A stretch of 64,000 nucleotides of DNA from an uncultured Bacilli bacterium (GCA_947626565.1 CANQSQ010000002.1:27259-91258); one strand, 5' to 3'. Counted from the first letter of the stretch, positions 51,697 through 60,443 are shown. A program made the numbers and translations. Notes: generated by a model not told the origin, from the letters alone.

Positions 51697-51746
51697 GAAT
51701 ATCACCTATAATATTTTATGAAGATAAGAAAAAAAGGTTATTTTTC

Positions 51747-51775
51747 TTGCATAGAAAAATAATAATTTGTATAAT
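51747..51775 (+). promoter_or_regulatory. Promoter of the hydrogenase gene
   Basis: TTGCAT (51747-51752), 17 bases, TATAAT (51770-51775), 25 bases before the ATG. Confidence 0.75.
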
Positions 51776-51800
51776 TATACTGATAATAGAGGTATGATTT

Positions 51801-53204
51801 ATGAAGTATAAATGTGTTGTTTGTGAAAAAGAATATGAAAATAGTGGCAGATGTAGTATTTGTGGTTCTGTGTTGGAAGAAGTAACAGAAAATCTTAAAA
51901 CACCTGTTTTAGTGGCAAAGGACAATCCGGGAATAAGAAGAATTGAAGAACGTTGTATAAAGTGTGGCAGATGTAAATTCATTTGTCAAAACCAAGTAGG
52001 AGTTAAGTATGATTTACTTAAGGCTAAAGAAGCTGTGTGTTTATATTGTGGACAATGTGTGTTAAATTGTCCAGTAGCGTCATTGACGGTAAATTATAGT
52101 TATAAAAAGATAAGTGATTATTTAAATGATACTGAAAAAGTAATGGTAGCTTTTACGGCTCCAGCTGTTAGAGTGGCTTTAGGTGAAGAGTTTGGAGTAG
52201 AGGGTAATGTTGAAGGAAAAATGGTAAAGGCTTTGAAAGAATTAGGTTTTGATTACGTATTAGATACAACTTTTGGAGCAGATTTAACTATTATGGAAGA
52301 AGCTAGTGAGTTATTGGAAAGATTAAAGAAAAAGGAAAATTTACCGCAATTTACCAGTTGCTGTCCAGCTTGGGTAAGATATTTAGAGATATATCATCCT
52401 AATTTGATTAATAATTTGTCAACTTGCAAAAGTCCTATTAGTATGCAAGGAGCTATTATAAAAAGTTATTTTAGTGAAATGTTGGAAATTCCTAAAGAAA
52501 ATATAGTAGCAGTAGCCATAACGCCATGTACGTCTAAAAAGTATGAAATTACATTACCAAATAATCGAGATACGGATTTTGTAGTAACAACTAGTGAGTT
52601 AGCGATGATGATTCGCGAAAAGGAATTAGACTTTGCTAATTTAGAAGAAGCAGAATTTGATTCGATTATGCGTAGAGGTAGTGGCGGAGGAGTTATTTTT
52701 GGTAATTCTGGTGGCGTAATGGAAGCTTGTATTAGAAATTTATATCATTTAATTACAGGTAAAGATCCGGATAAAAATTTGTTAAGGTTTAAAGAAGTAA
52801 GAGGTTATAAAAACGTTAAAGAAGCCACAATAAAGATAGAAGATTATGAATTGAATTTATTAATAATTCATGGTATAGTAAATATTGAGGACGTATTACA
52901 GAAAATAGAAAATAATGAAGTACATTATGATTTTATTGAAGTAATGAATTGTCCTGGTGGATGTGTTGGAGGTGGTGGCCAACCATTAGGAGTTGTTTCA
53001 AAACAACAAGAAACAGCTGAGAAAAGAATAGCTTTATTGTATGAAGAAGATAGTGATTTAAAAATAAGAAGTTGCTATCAAAATCAAGATATAATTGATT
53101 TATATAAAAGCTATTTAGGAGAACCACTTAGTAAGAAAAGTTTAGAACTTTTACATACTAAATATGTAGATAGGAGTGACATATTAGGAGAAGAAGCTCC
53201 TTAA
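51801..53204 (+). CDS. [FeFe]-hydrogenase with rubredoxin-like and ferredoxin domains
   Basis: The protein has 467 residues. In order: a four-Cys zinc- or iron-binding knuckle (Cys5, 8, 18, 21), two [4Fe-4S] ferredoxin motifs (Cys52/55/58/62 and Cys80/83/86/90) and the H-cluster domain. The H-cluster motifs are TSCCPAW (185-191), PCTSKKYE (242-249) and NCPGGCVGGGGQP (Cys384 and Cys388). All four cluster Cys and the proton-transfer Cys187 are present. It should make or use H2 in the cytoplasm. Motif 1 has Ala for the usual Gly and motif 2 has Thr for the usual Met. Maturases HydEFG are not in the window. Rubrerythrin follows 22 bases later. Confidence 0.9.
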   Translation: MKYKCVVCEKEYENSGRCSICGSVLEEVTENLKTPVLVAKDNPGIRRIEERCIKCGRCKFICQNQVGVKYDLLKAKEAVCLYCGQCVLNCPVASLTVNYSYKKISDYLNDTEKVMVAFTAPAVRVALGEEFGVEGNVEGKMVKALKELGFDYVLDTTFGADLTIMEEASELLERLKKKENLPQFTSCCPAWVRYLEIYHPNLINNLSTCKSPISMQGAIIKSYFSEMLEIPKENIVAVAITPCTSKKYEITLPNNRDTDFVVTTSELAMMIREKELDFANLEEAEFDSIMRRGSGGGVIFGNSGGVMEACIRNLYHLITGKDPDKNLLRFKEVRGYKNVKEATIKIEDYELNLLIIHGIVNIEDVLQKIENNEVHYDFIEVMNCPGGCVGGGGQPLGVVSKQQETAEKRIALLYEEDSDLKIRSCYQNQDIIDLYKSYLGEPLSKKSLELLHTKYVDRSDILGEEAP

Positions 53205-53226
53205 TATAAGAAAGGAAGGAATATTT

Positions 53227-53766
53227 ATGGAATTAAAAGGAAGTAAAACAGAACAAAATTTAATGACTGCATTTGCAGGAGAAAGTCAAGCTAGAAATAA
53301 GTATACTTATTATGCTAGCAAAGCTAAAAAAGATGGCTATGAACAATTAGCAGCAATATTTTTAGAAACAGCTGAAAATGAAAAGGAACATGCTAAACTT
53401 TGGTTTAAAGAATTACATGGAGGAGAAATTCCAACAACAGAAGAAAATTTACAAGATGCCGCTAATGGTGAAAACTATGAATGGACTGAAATGTATAAAG
53501 AGTTTGCTGAAACAGCTAAAGAAGAAGGATTTACTCGTATAGCTTATTTATTTGAACAAGTTGGAGCAATTGAAAAAGAACATGAAAAAAGATATTTACA
53601 ATTACTTCAAAATATTAAAGATGATAGAGTATTTCATAAAGATGGAGAAAAGATTTGGGTATGTCGTAATTGTGGACATGTTTATACAGGTAAAGATGCT
53701 TTGGAAGTATGCCCAGTATGTAAACATCCACAAAGTTTTATGGAATTAAAAGCTGAAAATTATTAA
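53227..53766 (+). CDS. rbr: Rubrerythrin
   Basis: The protein has 179 residues: an N-terminal four-helix diiron domain (GESQARNKYTYYA, ENEKEHAKLWF, AIEKEHEKRY) and a C-terminal rubredoxin site (CRNCGHVY and CPVCKHP). Rubrerythrin removes hydrogen peroxide in anaerobes, taking electrons through the rubredoxin iron. It follows the hydrogenase gene with an AAAGGAAGG ribosome site, so the two may share a transcript. Confidence 0.95.
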   Translation: MELKGSKTEQNLMTAFAGESQARNKYTYYASKAKKDGYEQLAAIFLETAENEKEHAKLWFKELHGGEIPTTEENLQDAANGENYEWTEMYKEFAETAKEEGFTRIAYLFEQVGAIEKEHEKRYLQLLQNIKDDRVFHKDGEKIWVCRNCGHVYTGKDALEVCPVCKHPQSFMELKAENY

Positions 53767-53768
53767 GA

Positions 53769-53795
53769 GGTGTAATAGTAATATTACACTTTTTA
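53769..53795. terminator. Terminator between rubrerythrin and the opposing membrane gene
   Basis: Stem GTGTAATA (53770-53777) / TATTACAC (53782-53789), GTAA tetraloop, then T on the plus side. It may also act on the minus-strand gene ending at 53793. Confidence 0.8.
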
Positions 53796-54170
53796 TGTGA
53801 AAGAAATTTCTGTATTTAAATCATCATCAATAAGAGCAATATATAATAAAATAGCGCCCGCAACAGCAATTAAAATAGAAGCTAGTAAATTATAAAAAGC
53901 TAGTTTAGTAGTTTGATAATTATGTTCTAAAAGAGCTTCTTGATAACTAGTTAAACTATCATAGAAATAATAAAGATAAATGATAAAAGCAATGGTAAAA
54001 ATAAAAATTAAAAGAGACCGGTATTTTTCTTTAGCTTGATAGTCATTTTCCGTAAAATATTTAGCTTCAAATGAGTTAGCGTAAATGGATAGACCAATTA
54101 AAATAAGACATATAATCCAGATAATATTTTCGGTTTTGATTTGGAATAATCTTTCATCAATTTTATTCAT
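53793..54170 (-). CDS. Small three-helix membrane protein, unknown
   Basis: The protein has 125 residues with three membrane helices (about 15-33, 50-70 and 88-112) and charged linkers. The ribosome site is poor. The end is next to the rubrerythrin terminator and the start faces the gene at 54223 across 52 bases. It is one of few minus-strand genes here. I do not recognise the family. Confidence 0.6.
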   Translation of the reverse strand: MNKIDERLFQIKTENIIWIICLILIGLSIYANSFEAKYFTENDYQAKEKYRSLLIFIFTIAFIIYLYYFYDSLTSYQEALLEHNYQTTKLAFYNLLASILIAVAGAILLYIALIDDDLNTEISFT

Positions 54171-54222
54171 ATTAAAATATATTCTAAGAAAGTAATTAAT
54201 ATAATTTTATAGGTGATGTGAA

Positions 54223-54570
54223 TTGGGTATTCCAAATGTACGACCCCAACTATTTTCAGGTAGTGCTGTTGTTGTTGGATACTTGTTGATTGATGATATG
54301 ACGGCTAATGAACAAAATGCGTTAGGTAACTGGTTAATGTTGACAGCTCAGGTCTTGTCTACAAATGCCTTTTATCAGCAAGTACAGCAGGAAAGAGGAA
54401 ATATAAATAATACTAGAGGATTAAACTTTAATAAAAAAAATAATTTTACTACTAGTAATAATAATGAAAATAATAATGATGATAGTAAGCAAAATTCGGA
54501 AATAGCTATGCTTAAAAAAATGGTGAGTGCTTTACAACAAGAAATAAATAATTTAGAGAAGAGAATTTAG
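54223..54570 (+). CDS. Small conserved-looking protein with Asn-rich coiled-coil end
   Basis: The protein has 115 residues with a TTG start after AGGTGATG. The first 60 residues (NVRPQLFSGSAVVVGYLLID and EQNALGNWLMLTAQVLSTNA) look compact and conserved; I recall similar short proteins in clostridia but cannot name the family. An Asn/Lys/Asp-rich linker (about 65-95) is followed by a short coiled coil. TATAAT at 54200-54205 may be its -10 box. Confidence 0.6.
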   Translation: MGIPNVRPQLFSGSAVVVGYLLIDDMTANEQNALGNWLMLTAQVLSTNAFYQQVQQERGNINNTRGLNFNKKNNFTTSNNNENNNDDSKQNSEIAMLKKMVSALQQEINNLEKRI

Positions 54571-54626
54571 AGTATACTAAAGCTATTATTATATGGTAAA
54601 ATAAGTAGTATATAGGGGTGATTTTA

Positions 54627-56804
54627 ATGAAACATGAATTGCTTTGCCCGGCTGGAGATATGGCTAGTTTAGAGGAAGCTGTTGCGAACGGAGCTGATGC
54701 GGTCTATTTAGCATGTAAAAGTTTTGGAGCTAGGAAATTTGCGGAAAATTTTACAAATAAAGAAATTATTAAGGCTATAAATTTATGTCATCTTTATGGA
54801 GTAAAAATATATGTTACGATGAATACTTTAGTAAAAGATAATGAAGTAGGTATGTTTTTAGGACAGGTGGAATTTTTATATAAGAATGGGGTAGATGCTT
54901 TACTTATTCAGGACTTTGGAATGATTTGTTTAGTAAGAGAAAAATACCCAGATTTGGATATTCATGCTTCGACACAAGCTAATACATCGGCTAAAGAAAC
55001 AGCAGAGTTATTTTACAAGTTAGGAGTTAAAAGAATTGTTTTTTCTCGAGAGTTAAGTTTAGCGGAAATTGAAAGTATTAAAGTACCAATTGAAAAAGAA
55101 GTATTTATTCATGGGGCATTATGTATTTCTTATTCAGGATGTTGTCTTCTAAGTAGTATGATAGGTGGTAGAAGTGGTAATAGAGGAGAATGTGCTGGAA
55201 GTTGTAGAATGCTTTATTCTTTAAAACGTGGCGAAAGAATGATAGTGGAAAATAAGTATTTATTGAGTACTAAAGAATTAAATACAGCTAGTAGATTTAA
55301 AGAATTATTAGATAGTGGAATTTATAGTTTTAAGATAGAAGGTAGGATGAAAAGTCCAGAATATGTAGGCTTTATTACAAGATATTATCGTAATTTGATA
55401 GATAATTATGGCAATGTTTTTGACTTAGAAGAGAAAACTAATGAGTTAAAAACACTTTATAATCGGGAATTTACAGTAGGTAGACTTTTTAATGCTAGCG
55501 ATGAAGAAATTATGAATATAGAAAGTCCAAATCATATTGGCTTAGAAATTGGTAAAGTTATTAGTGTTACACCACAAAAGATAAAAATTAAACTAGATAG
55601 AGTTTTGAATCAACAAGATGGAATTAGATTTTTAAAAAGTGGAAAAGGTTTTATAGTAAATTATTTGTATGATGAACAAGGTAAATATATAAATTCAGCT
55701 GATGATATTTGTTATGTAGATAATAAAATTGATTTAAAAGAAAATGATATTGTTTGTAAGACACTTGATTATAAACTAATGAATGAATTGAGGGTGTTAC
55801 CAAAAAGAAAAGTTCCTATTCGTATAGAAGCGGTTACTAGAATAGGACAACCTTTTACAGTAACGATGAATGATGGCGTAAATTCGGTAAAAGTTAGTGG
55901 TTCACCGGTAGAAGTTGCTATAAATGCGGTAGTTGACCAGTTTAAAATAAGAGAACAACTAGAAAAATTAGGAAATACTCCTTTTGAAAGTAAAGCAACG
56001 GTAGTAGAATGTGATGATAATATTTTTATAAATATAAAAGAAATAAATGAAATAAGAAGAATATTGGTAGAAAAATTAGTAGAAGTTAGAATAAAAGTTG
56101 CGAAACCATTTAATTCATTAGAAGTAAGTTTACAACCTCCTAATATAAAATCAGAACCAACTATTACTTGTAGTGTTGGAACATTAGAACAATTAGAAGC
56201 TTGCAATAGATTAAATGTAGAAAGAATCTATGTAGAAAAACAGAAATTGTATAATGATTTTCGTAGTTTTGATAATATTTATTTTCATATACCGAGAAAT
56301 AGATTAATAATTAATGAATTTGTAGAACGAAAAAATTTGATTAGTGAATATTTTGAAGTTAATGATACCTTTGACAATGTAGGAGATTATGGACTTAATG
56401 TAAGTAATATTTATACGGCTTATTATTTGTATAAGATGGGAGTTAATCCCGTAACTTTATCGGTAGAATTAACTGAAGATGAGATTATTAATTTTATAAA
56501 TACGTATGTAAAAGTATTTAAGAGTTATCCTAATATTGAAATAATTGGGTATGGGCCAGTTGAAAATATGATTATTAAGGGTAATATTTTAAACATAAAG
56601 GAAAATGATATGACATATACTTTGATAGATGGTAGTAAAAGAAGTTTTCCAGTTTACTTTGATGGTGTAAATACACATGTAATTAATTTTGAAAAAAAGG
56701 AATTAAAAAATTTAGAAGTTTTAAAGAAATATGCTAGTATTAGGTTAATATTTTTTGATGAAGATGAGAAGACAGTAAAAAATGTAATTGCAAAATTTAG
56801 ATGA
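54627..56804 (+). CDS. Peptidase U32 family protein with DUF3656
   Basis: The protein has 725 residues from ATG 54627 (GGGGTGAT before it, overlapping an earlier GTG). The U32 domain has ELLCPAGDMASLEEAVANGA at the start, STQANTSA, EVFIHGALCISYSGCCLLSS and a Cys-rich GNRGECAGSCRM that may hold an Fe-S cluster. The C-terminal half has the DUF3656 (about 380-500). U32 proteins like RlhA, TrhP and UbiU hydroxylate RNA or act in quinone synthesis; the long form with DUF3656 is related to RlhA, which modifies 23S rRNA. The exact substrate is not certain. It ends in TGA. Confidence 0.85.
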   Translation: MKHELLCPAGDMASLEEAVANGADAVYLACKSFGARKFAENFTNKEIIKAINLCHLYGVKIYVTMNTLVKDNEVGMFLGQVEFLYKNGVDALLIQDFGMICLVREKYPDLDIHASTQANTSAKETAELFYKLGVKRIVFSRELSLAEIESIKVPIEKEVFIHGALCISYSGCCLLSSMIGGRSGNRGECAGSCRMLYSLKRGERMIVENKYLLSTKELNTASRFKELLDSGIYSFKIEGRMKSPEYVGFITRYYRNLIDNYGNVFDLEEKTNELKTLYNREFTVGRLFNASDEEIMNIESPNHIGLEIGKVISVTPQKIKIKLDRVLNQQDGIRFLKSGKGFIVNYLYDEQGKYINSADDICYVDNKIDLKENDIVCKTLDYKLMNELRVLPKRKVPIRIEAVTRIGQPFTVTMNDGVNSVKVSGSPVEVAINAVVDQFKIREQLEKLGNTPFESKATVVECDDNIFINIKEINEIRRILVEKLVEVRIKVAKPFNSLEVSLQPPNIKSEPTITCSVGTLEQLEACNRLNVERIYVEKQKLYNDFRSFDNIYFHIPRNRLIINEFVERKNLISEYFEVNDTFDNVGDYGLNVSNIYTAYYLYKMGVNPVTLSVELTEDEIINFINTYVKVFKSYPNIEIIGYGPVENMIIKGNILNIKENDMTYTLIDGSKRSFPVYFDGVNTHVINFEKKELKNLEVLKKYASIRLIFFDEDEKTVKNVIAKFR

Positions 56805-56863
56805 TTTTTGACTATAAAAAATTAGTAAAGTGTGATAAAATGAAATTAATAGGAAGTGGATTT

Positions 56864-57388
56864 ATGAGTAAAAAGGCTATGGAAAAGAAGAAATTTAAAA
56901 ATTATATTTTATTATTACTTTTATTTGCTTTAGGTATCGGTATTACTCTTTATCTATGTAAATTATATCGTGTTTATGATGAATATCAGAAAGAAACGCC
57001 TGTTATTAGAGGGGTTATTTCAGAAATTAATAATGAAGAATTAGAACATTTTATAATGGAAAATCCTACGATATTAGTTTATATGTGTACATCTAGTGAT
57101 ATGATTTGTCGAAATTATGAAAAGGATTTTAAAAAGTTAATTGAAAAGAAAAATTTACAGGAAGAATTTGTTTATTTAAATTTAAGTGATATTGATCAAG
57201 AGGAGTTTGTTCAAAGTTTTAATGAGAAATATCATTATAAAAGTAAGTTAGCAGTAAATTATCCAGCTATTGTGATGTTTGAAGATGGAGTTGTTAGAAA
57301 TATTTTACAAGGAAGTAAAGAGAAGAAATTAACTATTAAGAAAACAGAACAATTTATTGAATTAAATCATATTGGAGAGGGAGAGTAA
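56864..57388 (+). CDS. Membrane-anchored thioredoxin-like protein
   Basis: The protein has 174 residues from ATG 56864, preceded by AGGAAGTGG; a frame opening at 56801 overlaps the previous stop and has no ribosome site. A basic start and one membrane helix (about 14-33) lead to an extracellular thioredoxin-like domain with ILVYMCTSSDMICRNYEKDF and a YPAIVMFEDG strand. The CxxC pair is replaced by Cys-x6-Cys, so normal thiol exchange is doubtful. The following gene is trmL. Confidence 0.6.
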   Translation: MSKKAMEKKKFKNYILLLLLFALGIGITLYLCKLYRVYDEYQKETPVIRGVISEINNEELEHFIMENPTILVYMCTSSDMICRNYEKDFKKLIEKKNLQEEFVYLNLSDIDQEEFVQSFNEKYHYKSKLAVNYPAIVMFEDGVVRNILQGSKEKKLTIKKTEQFIELNHIGEGE

Positions 57389-57398
57389 TCTCCTTTTT
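57379..57398 (+). terminator. Weak terminator overlapping a stop codon
   Basis: Stem GGAGA (57380-57384) / TCTCC (57389-57393) with a GTAA loop that includes the TAA stop, then five T. Confidence 0.55.
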
Positions 57399-57415
57399 CT
57401 TATCAGGAGGAAATT

Positions 57416-57940
57416 ATGAATAATATAGTGTTATTTGAACCAGAAATACCACAAAATACAGGTAATATTATGAGAACCTGTGTAGCGACAGATACTAAGT
57501 TACATTTAATTAAACCTTTAGGATTTAAATTAGATGATGCCCATTTAAAAAGAAGTGGTGTTAATTATATTGATAAATTAGTATATGAAGTATATGAAAA
57601 TTGGGAGGATTTTACTAGTAAGAATCCAGGAATTTATTATTACTTTACAAGATATGGACATAAACCACATACTAGTTTTGATTATAGTAATAAAAATAAA
57701 GAAAATTTATATTTTATTTTTGGTAAAGAGTCAACAGGAATTCCAAAAGAAATATTGAAAAAAGATTTGTATCATTGTATGCGTATACCAATGACTAATA
57801 ATGTACGAGCATTAAATGTTTCTAATAGTGTAGCGATTGTTATATATGAGGCATTGAGGCAACAGGATTATAATGATTTATTGAAAGAAGAACCAGATGA
57901 TGTTAAACATAAAGGTAGTGACTATTTAGAACGAGATTAA
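57416..57940 (+). CDS. trmL: tRNA (cytidine(34)-2'-O)-methyltransferase
   Basis: The protein has 174 residues of the SPOUT superfamily. It methylates the wobble nucleotide of some tRNA-Leu. Motifs: EPEIPQNTGNIMRTC at the start, FIFGKESTGIP in the middle and MRIPMTNNVRALNVSNSVAI with the knot near the end. It begins after an AGGAGGAAATT ribosome site. Confidence 0.92.
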   Translation: MNNIVLFEPEIPQNTGNIMRTCVATDTKLHLIKPLGFKLDDAHLKRSGVNYIDKLVYEVYENWEDFTSKNPGIYYYFTRYGHKPHTSFDYSNKNKENLYFIFGKESTGIPKEILKKDLYHCMRIPMTNNVRALNVSNSVAIVIYEALRQQDYNDLLKEEPDDVKHKGSDYLERD

Positions 57941-57963
57941 GGGAATAGATGAATAAAAATAAG

Positions 57964-58003
57964 AACTTTCTATCACTATATGAGTGAGGAGGAAAGTTTT
58001 TTT
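57964..58003 (+). promoter_or_regulatory. Terminator-like hairpin holding the sigG ribosome site
   Basis: AACTTTC (57964-57970) pairs with GAAAGTT (57992-57998), with an inner CACT/AGTG stem (57974-57977 and 57983-57986), followed by T to 58003 and the ATG at 58004. GAGGAGG (57986-57992) lies in the closing part. It could end transcripts from trmL or limit sigG translation. Confidence 0.65.
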
Positions 58004-58780
58004 ATGGCAAAATATAAAGTAGAAATTAGTGGAATTAATACTAATGATTTAGATGTTTTAAGTAACGAGGAAATGGTTTTATTGTTTAAGAGAATGCAGG
58101 AAGGTGATAGCTTTGCGAGAGAATTATTAGCTCAGGGTAATTTAAAACTAGTTTTAGCTATTTTAAAGAGATTTAATAATAAGTATGATAATATGGATGA
58201 TTTGTTTCAGATAGGGTGTATTGGTTTATTAAAAGCCATTGACAATTTTGATTTATCTTTTAATGTGAAATTTTCAACTTATGCAGTACCGATGATATTA
58301 GGAGAAATAAAAAGATATATTAGAGATAATAGTATTATAAGGGTTAGTCGTTCGGTAAAAGATATTGCGTATAAAACCCTTAAACTGAAAGAAGAATTTG
58401 TTAGTGAACATGGTTATGAACCGTCAGTGGAATACTTAGCTACAAAACTGGAATTAGAACCATTTGATATTATAAATGCTATGGAATCTTTAAGAGAACC
58501 AGTTAGTATGTATGAGGCCATTTATAATGATGGTGGTGATACAATTTATTTGTATGATCAAATCGAAGATAAAAAAGCTAATTCTAATGATTTTTCTAAT
58601 AGATTAGCGTTAGAAAATGCTATTGATGATTTAAATAAAAGAGAAAAATTAATTTTAGATGAACGTTTTGTAGTAGGAAAAACGCAAACAGAGATTGCGA
58701 AAGAATTAGATATTAGTCAAGCTCAAGTGTCAAGATTAGAAAAAAGTGCCATTAAGCAATTAAAAAAGACTTTGAAATAG
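58004..58780 (+). CDS. sigG: Sporulation sigma factor SigG
   Basis: The protein has 258 residues, the usual length. The start MAKYKVEISGINTNDLDVLS and the 2.4-like stretch FSTYAVPMILGEIKRYIRDN match SigG of Bacillus closely, as I recall it, including KVEI-G-T-L-VL at the N-terminus. Regions 2, 3 and 4 are complete, with the 4.2 helix-turn-helix TQTEIAKELDISQAQVSRLE. SigG drives late forespore genes. In B. subtilis sigG is followed by ylmA and ylmC; here a YlmC/YmxH gene follows directly. It is the best evidence that this organism can, or recently could, form spores. Confidence 0.92.
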   Translation: MAKYKVEISGINTNDLDVLSNEEMVLLFKRMQEGDSFARELLAQGNLKLVLAILKRFNNKYDNMDDLFQIGCIGLLKAIDNFDLSFNVKFSTYAVPMILGEIKRYIRDNSIIRVSRSVKDIAYKTLKLKEEFVSEHGYEPSVEYLATKLELEPFDIINAMESLREPVSMYEAIYNDGGDTIYLYDQIEDKKANSNDFSNRLALENAIDDLNKREKLILDERFVVGKTQTEIAKELDISQAQVSRLEKSAIKQLKKTLK

Positions 58781-58826
58781 GAATTAAAAAAGTAATTTAG
58801 AATAATATTTAATAAGAAGGTGTTAT

Positions 58827-59057
58827 ATGAGATTATCAGATTTACAAACTAAAAAGATAGTTGATGTAGAAGATGGTAAAAATATGGGTAATATCATAGA
58901 TGCTAACGTTTTGGAAAATGGTAATATAGAGTGTTTTATAATTGAACAAAATAAAAATTTCTTTTCTTTAAACAGAGAAAGTGATGTAAAAATATACTGG
59001 AATGATATAACTAAAATTGGAGAGGATGTCATATTGGTCAAAAAAGGAACTGTTTAA
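58827..59057 (+). CDS. YlmC/YmxH-family PRC-barrel protein
   Basis: The protein has 76 residues, all one PRC-barrel-type beta domain: MRLSDLQTKKIVDVEDGKNM, then IDANVLENGNIECFIIE and WNDITKIGEDVILV. The family is linked to sporulation by gene neighbourhood. It follows sigG by 46 bases with AGAAGGTG as its ribosome site. Its end has six A in a row (59040-59045). Confidence 0.82.
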   Translation: MRLSDLQTKKIVDVEDGKNMGNIIDANVLENGNIECFIIEQNKNFFSLNRESDVKIYWNDITKIGEDVILVKKGTV

Positions 59058-59107
59058 AATTAAAGGATAAAATAGTTATTTTATGCTTATTAACAGTTTT
59101 TTCTTCC

Positions 59108-59767
59108 TTGCTATTTTTATGGATTATAGATTTAAAAATTGGACCAATGTTACAAAACTATATTCAAATAGAAGCTGAAAGAATCGTTAGTAATATTGTT
59201 ACATCTTCAATAAATGAGTTAGTTAGTAATAACTTTGCGAAAGATATGTTAGATATTGTAAAAGATAAAAATGCGGAAATTAAATATATATCTTATAACA
59301 CTAAGGAAGTAAATAAGCTTTTGAATTTAATTAATAAAGATATTCACAAAAAACTTATGGCTTTTGAAGAGGGAAAGACGACTGATTTGTACATATCAAG
59401 TAATTTAAAAAGGGGTAGTTTTAAGAAGATAAAAAAGGGAGTTGTTTATGAAGTACCTTTTGGGTCAATAAGAAATTCAGTTTTATTTGGTAATATAGGT
59501 CCTAATATACCTATTAGAATGAGTTTTATAGGACAGATAAGTAGTAATTTTAGAACTAAAATAAATAATTATGGGATTAATAATTTGGTAGTGGAAGCAT
59601 ATATAAGTACAGAAATATTTGAACAGTCGACTATGCCTATTTCATCTAAACAACAAAAAATAAAAGTAGAAATACCTATTTCAGTAGAAATAATACAGGG
59701 AAATATTCCTACTTATTATGGTAGTTTTGATAATTTGTCAAATAATGCAACTATTCCTATTAAATAA
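59108..59767 (+). CDS. yunB: Sporulation protein YunB, start codon unclear
   Basis: The protein has 219 residues from the first usual start, TTG 59108. It matches YunB: an N-terminal membrane helix, then KIGPMLQNYIQIEAERIVSN and a later VPFGSIRNSVLFGNIGPNIP stretch. YunB is needed for normal Bacillus spores. The frame stays open upstream to 59015, and from 59072 it codes IVILCLLTVFSSL, which completes the helix. No ATG, GTG or TTG is in this frame between 59012 and 59108. So translation probably begins at ATA 59072 or ATT 59078 (AAAGGA at 59062-59067) or by a -1 shift from the YmxH gene. Confidence 0.8.
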   Translation: MLFLWIIDLKIGPMLQNYIQIEAERIVSNIVTSSINELVSNNFAKDMLDIVKDKNAEIKYISYNTKEVNKLLNLINKDIHKKLMAFEEGKTTDLYISSNLKRGSFKKIKKGVVYEVPFGSIRNSVLFGNIGPNIPIRMSFIGQISSNFRTKINNYGINNLVVEAYISTEIFEQSTMPISSKQQKIKVEIPISVEIIQGNIPTYYGSFDNLSNNATIPIK

Positions 59768-59797
59768 ATGATATAATAGGTTAAAGGCTGGTGGATT

Positions 59798-60076
59798 ATG
59801 AAGACTTTAAATATAAATGATGTTGAATATGAAATTATGGAAAATGAACAAAATTGTTTAGATAAAGATGAATTATGTTCTAAGATGACTGATTATTTTG
59901 AACCTTATGACTATGTTTTTGGTGATTATGCTTATGACAAATTACGTCTAAAAGGTTTTTATGATTCTAAAAATAAAAATGCTAAGAAGATTAATGATAT
60001 CAAGTTTTTAAGTGAATATAAGAAGGATTATTGTAGCTTTGGAGCTAAAACTTTCTTGATTAAAAAAGTTAAATAA
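59798..60076 (+). CDS. yutD: YutD-like protein (DUF1027)
   Basis: The protein has 92 residues and is soluble. The stretch PYDYVFGDYAYDKLRLKGFY and the end YKKDYCSFGAKTFLIKK are like YutD of Bacillus (YDYI-GDWGY-QLRLKGF and EYCNFG-YFVLK from memory). Its role is unclear. An extended TGA-TATAAT (59769-59777) before it is a likely promoter. In B. subtilis several yut and yun genes are neighbours, as here. Confidence 0.78.
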   Translation: MKTLNINDVEYEIMENEQNCLDKDELCSKMTDYFEPYDYVFGDYAYDKLRLKGFYDSKNKNAKKINDIKFLSEYKKDYCSFGAKTFLIKKVK

Positions 60077-60080
60077 TGTC

Positions 60081-60108
60081 TTGTATTTATCTTAAAATAT
60101 GATAAAAT
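60081..60108 (+). promoter_or_regulatory. Promoter of the DUF1292 gene
   Basis: TTGTAT (60081-60086), 16 bases, TAAAAT (60103-60108), 37 bases before the ATG. Confidence 0.6.
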
Positions 60109-60145
60109 GATATTATATGAATAGTAAAAAGGGAGGATTTTTTGT

Positions 60146-60421
60146 ATGGAAAATCAAGAAGTAGAAAAGAAAATGATGTCTATTGTTGCGGATGATGGCT
60201 CTGTTGAAGAGGTTGAAGTCATTTTAGCATTTGAATTTAAAGATAATAAAAGAGAATATGTTATATATACAAAAAATGAGAAAGATGAGAATGATAATGT
60301 AACAGTATATGTTTCACATGTGGATCGTTCTTCAGGCGAAGCAAAATTGGTAGGAATTGAAGACGAAGAAGAATGGAATAGAGTAAAAGACGTTTTACGT
60401 GAATTATCAAAAGCAGAATAG
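60146..60421 (+). CDS. DUF1292 (YrzB-family) protein
   Basis: The protein has 91 acidic residues. The family pattern is seen: EVEVILAFEFKDNKREYVIY, then VYVSHVDRSSGEAKLVGIED and EEEWNRVKDVL. YrzB-like proteins are widespread in Firmicutes without a proven function. A GGGAGG ribosome site precedes the ATG. It is 22 bases before the next gene and likely shares its transcript. Confidence 0.85.
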   Translation: MENQEVEKKMMSIVADDGSVEEVEVILAFEFKDNKREYVIYTKNEKDENDNVTVYVSHVDRSSGEAKLVGIEDEEEWNRVKDVLRELSKAE

Positions 60422-60443
60422 ATAAGTGATTGGAGGTTTTAAT

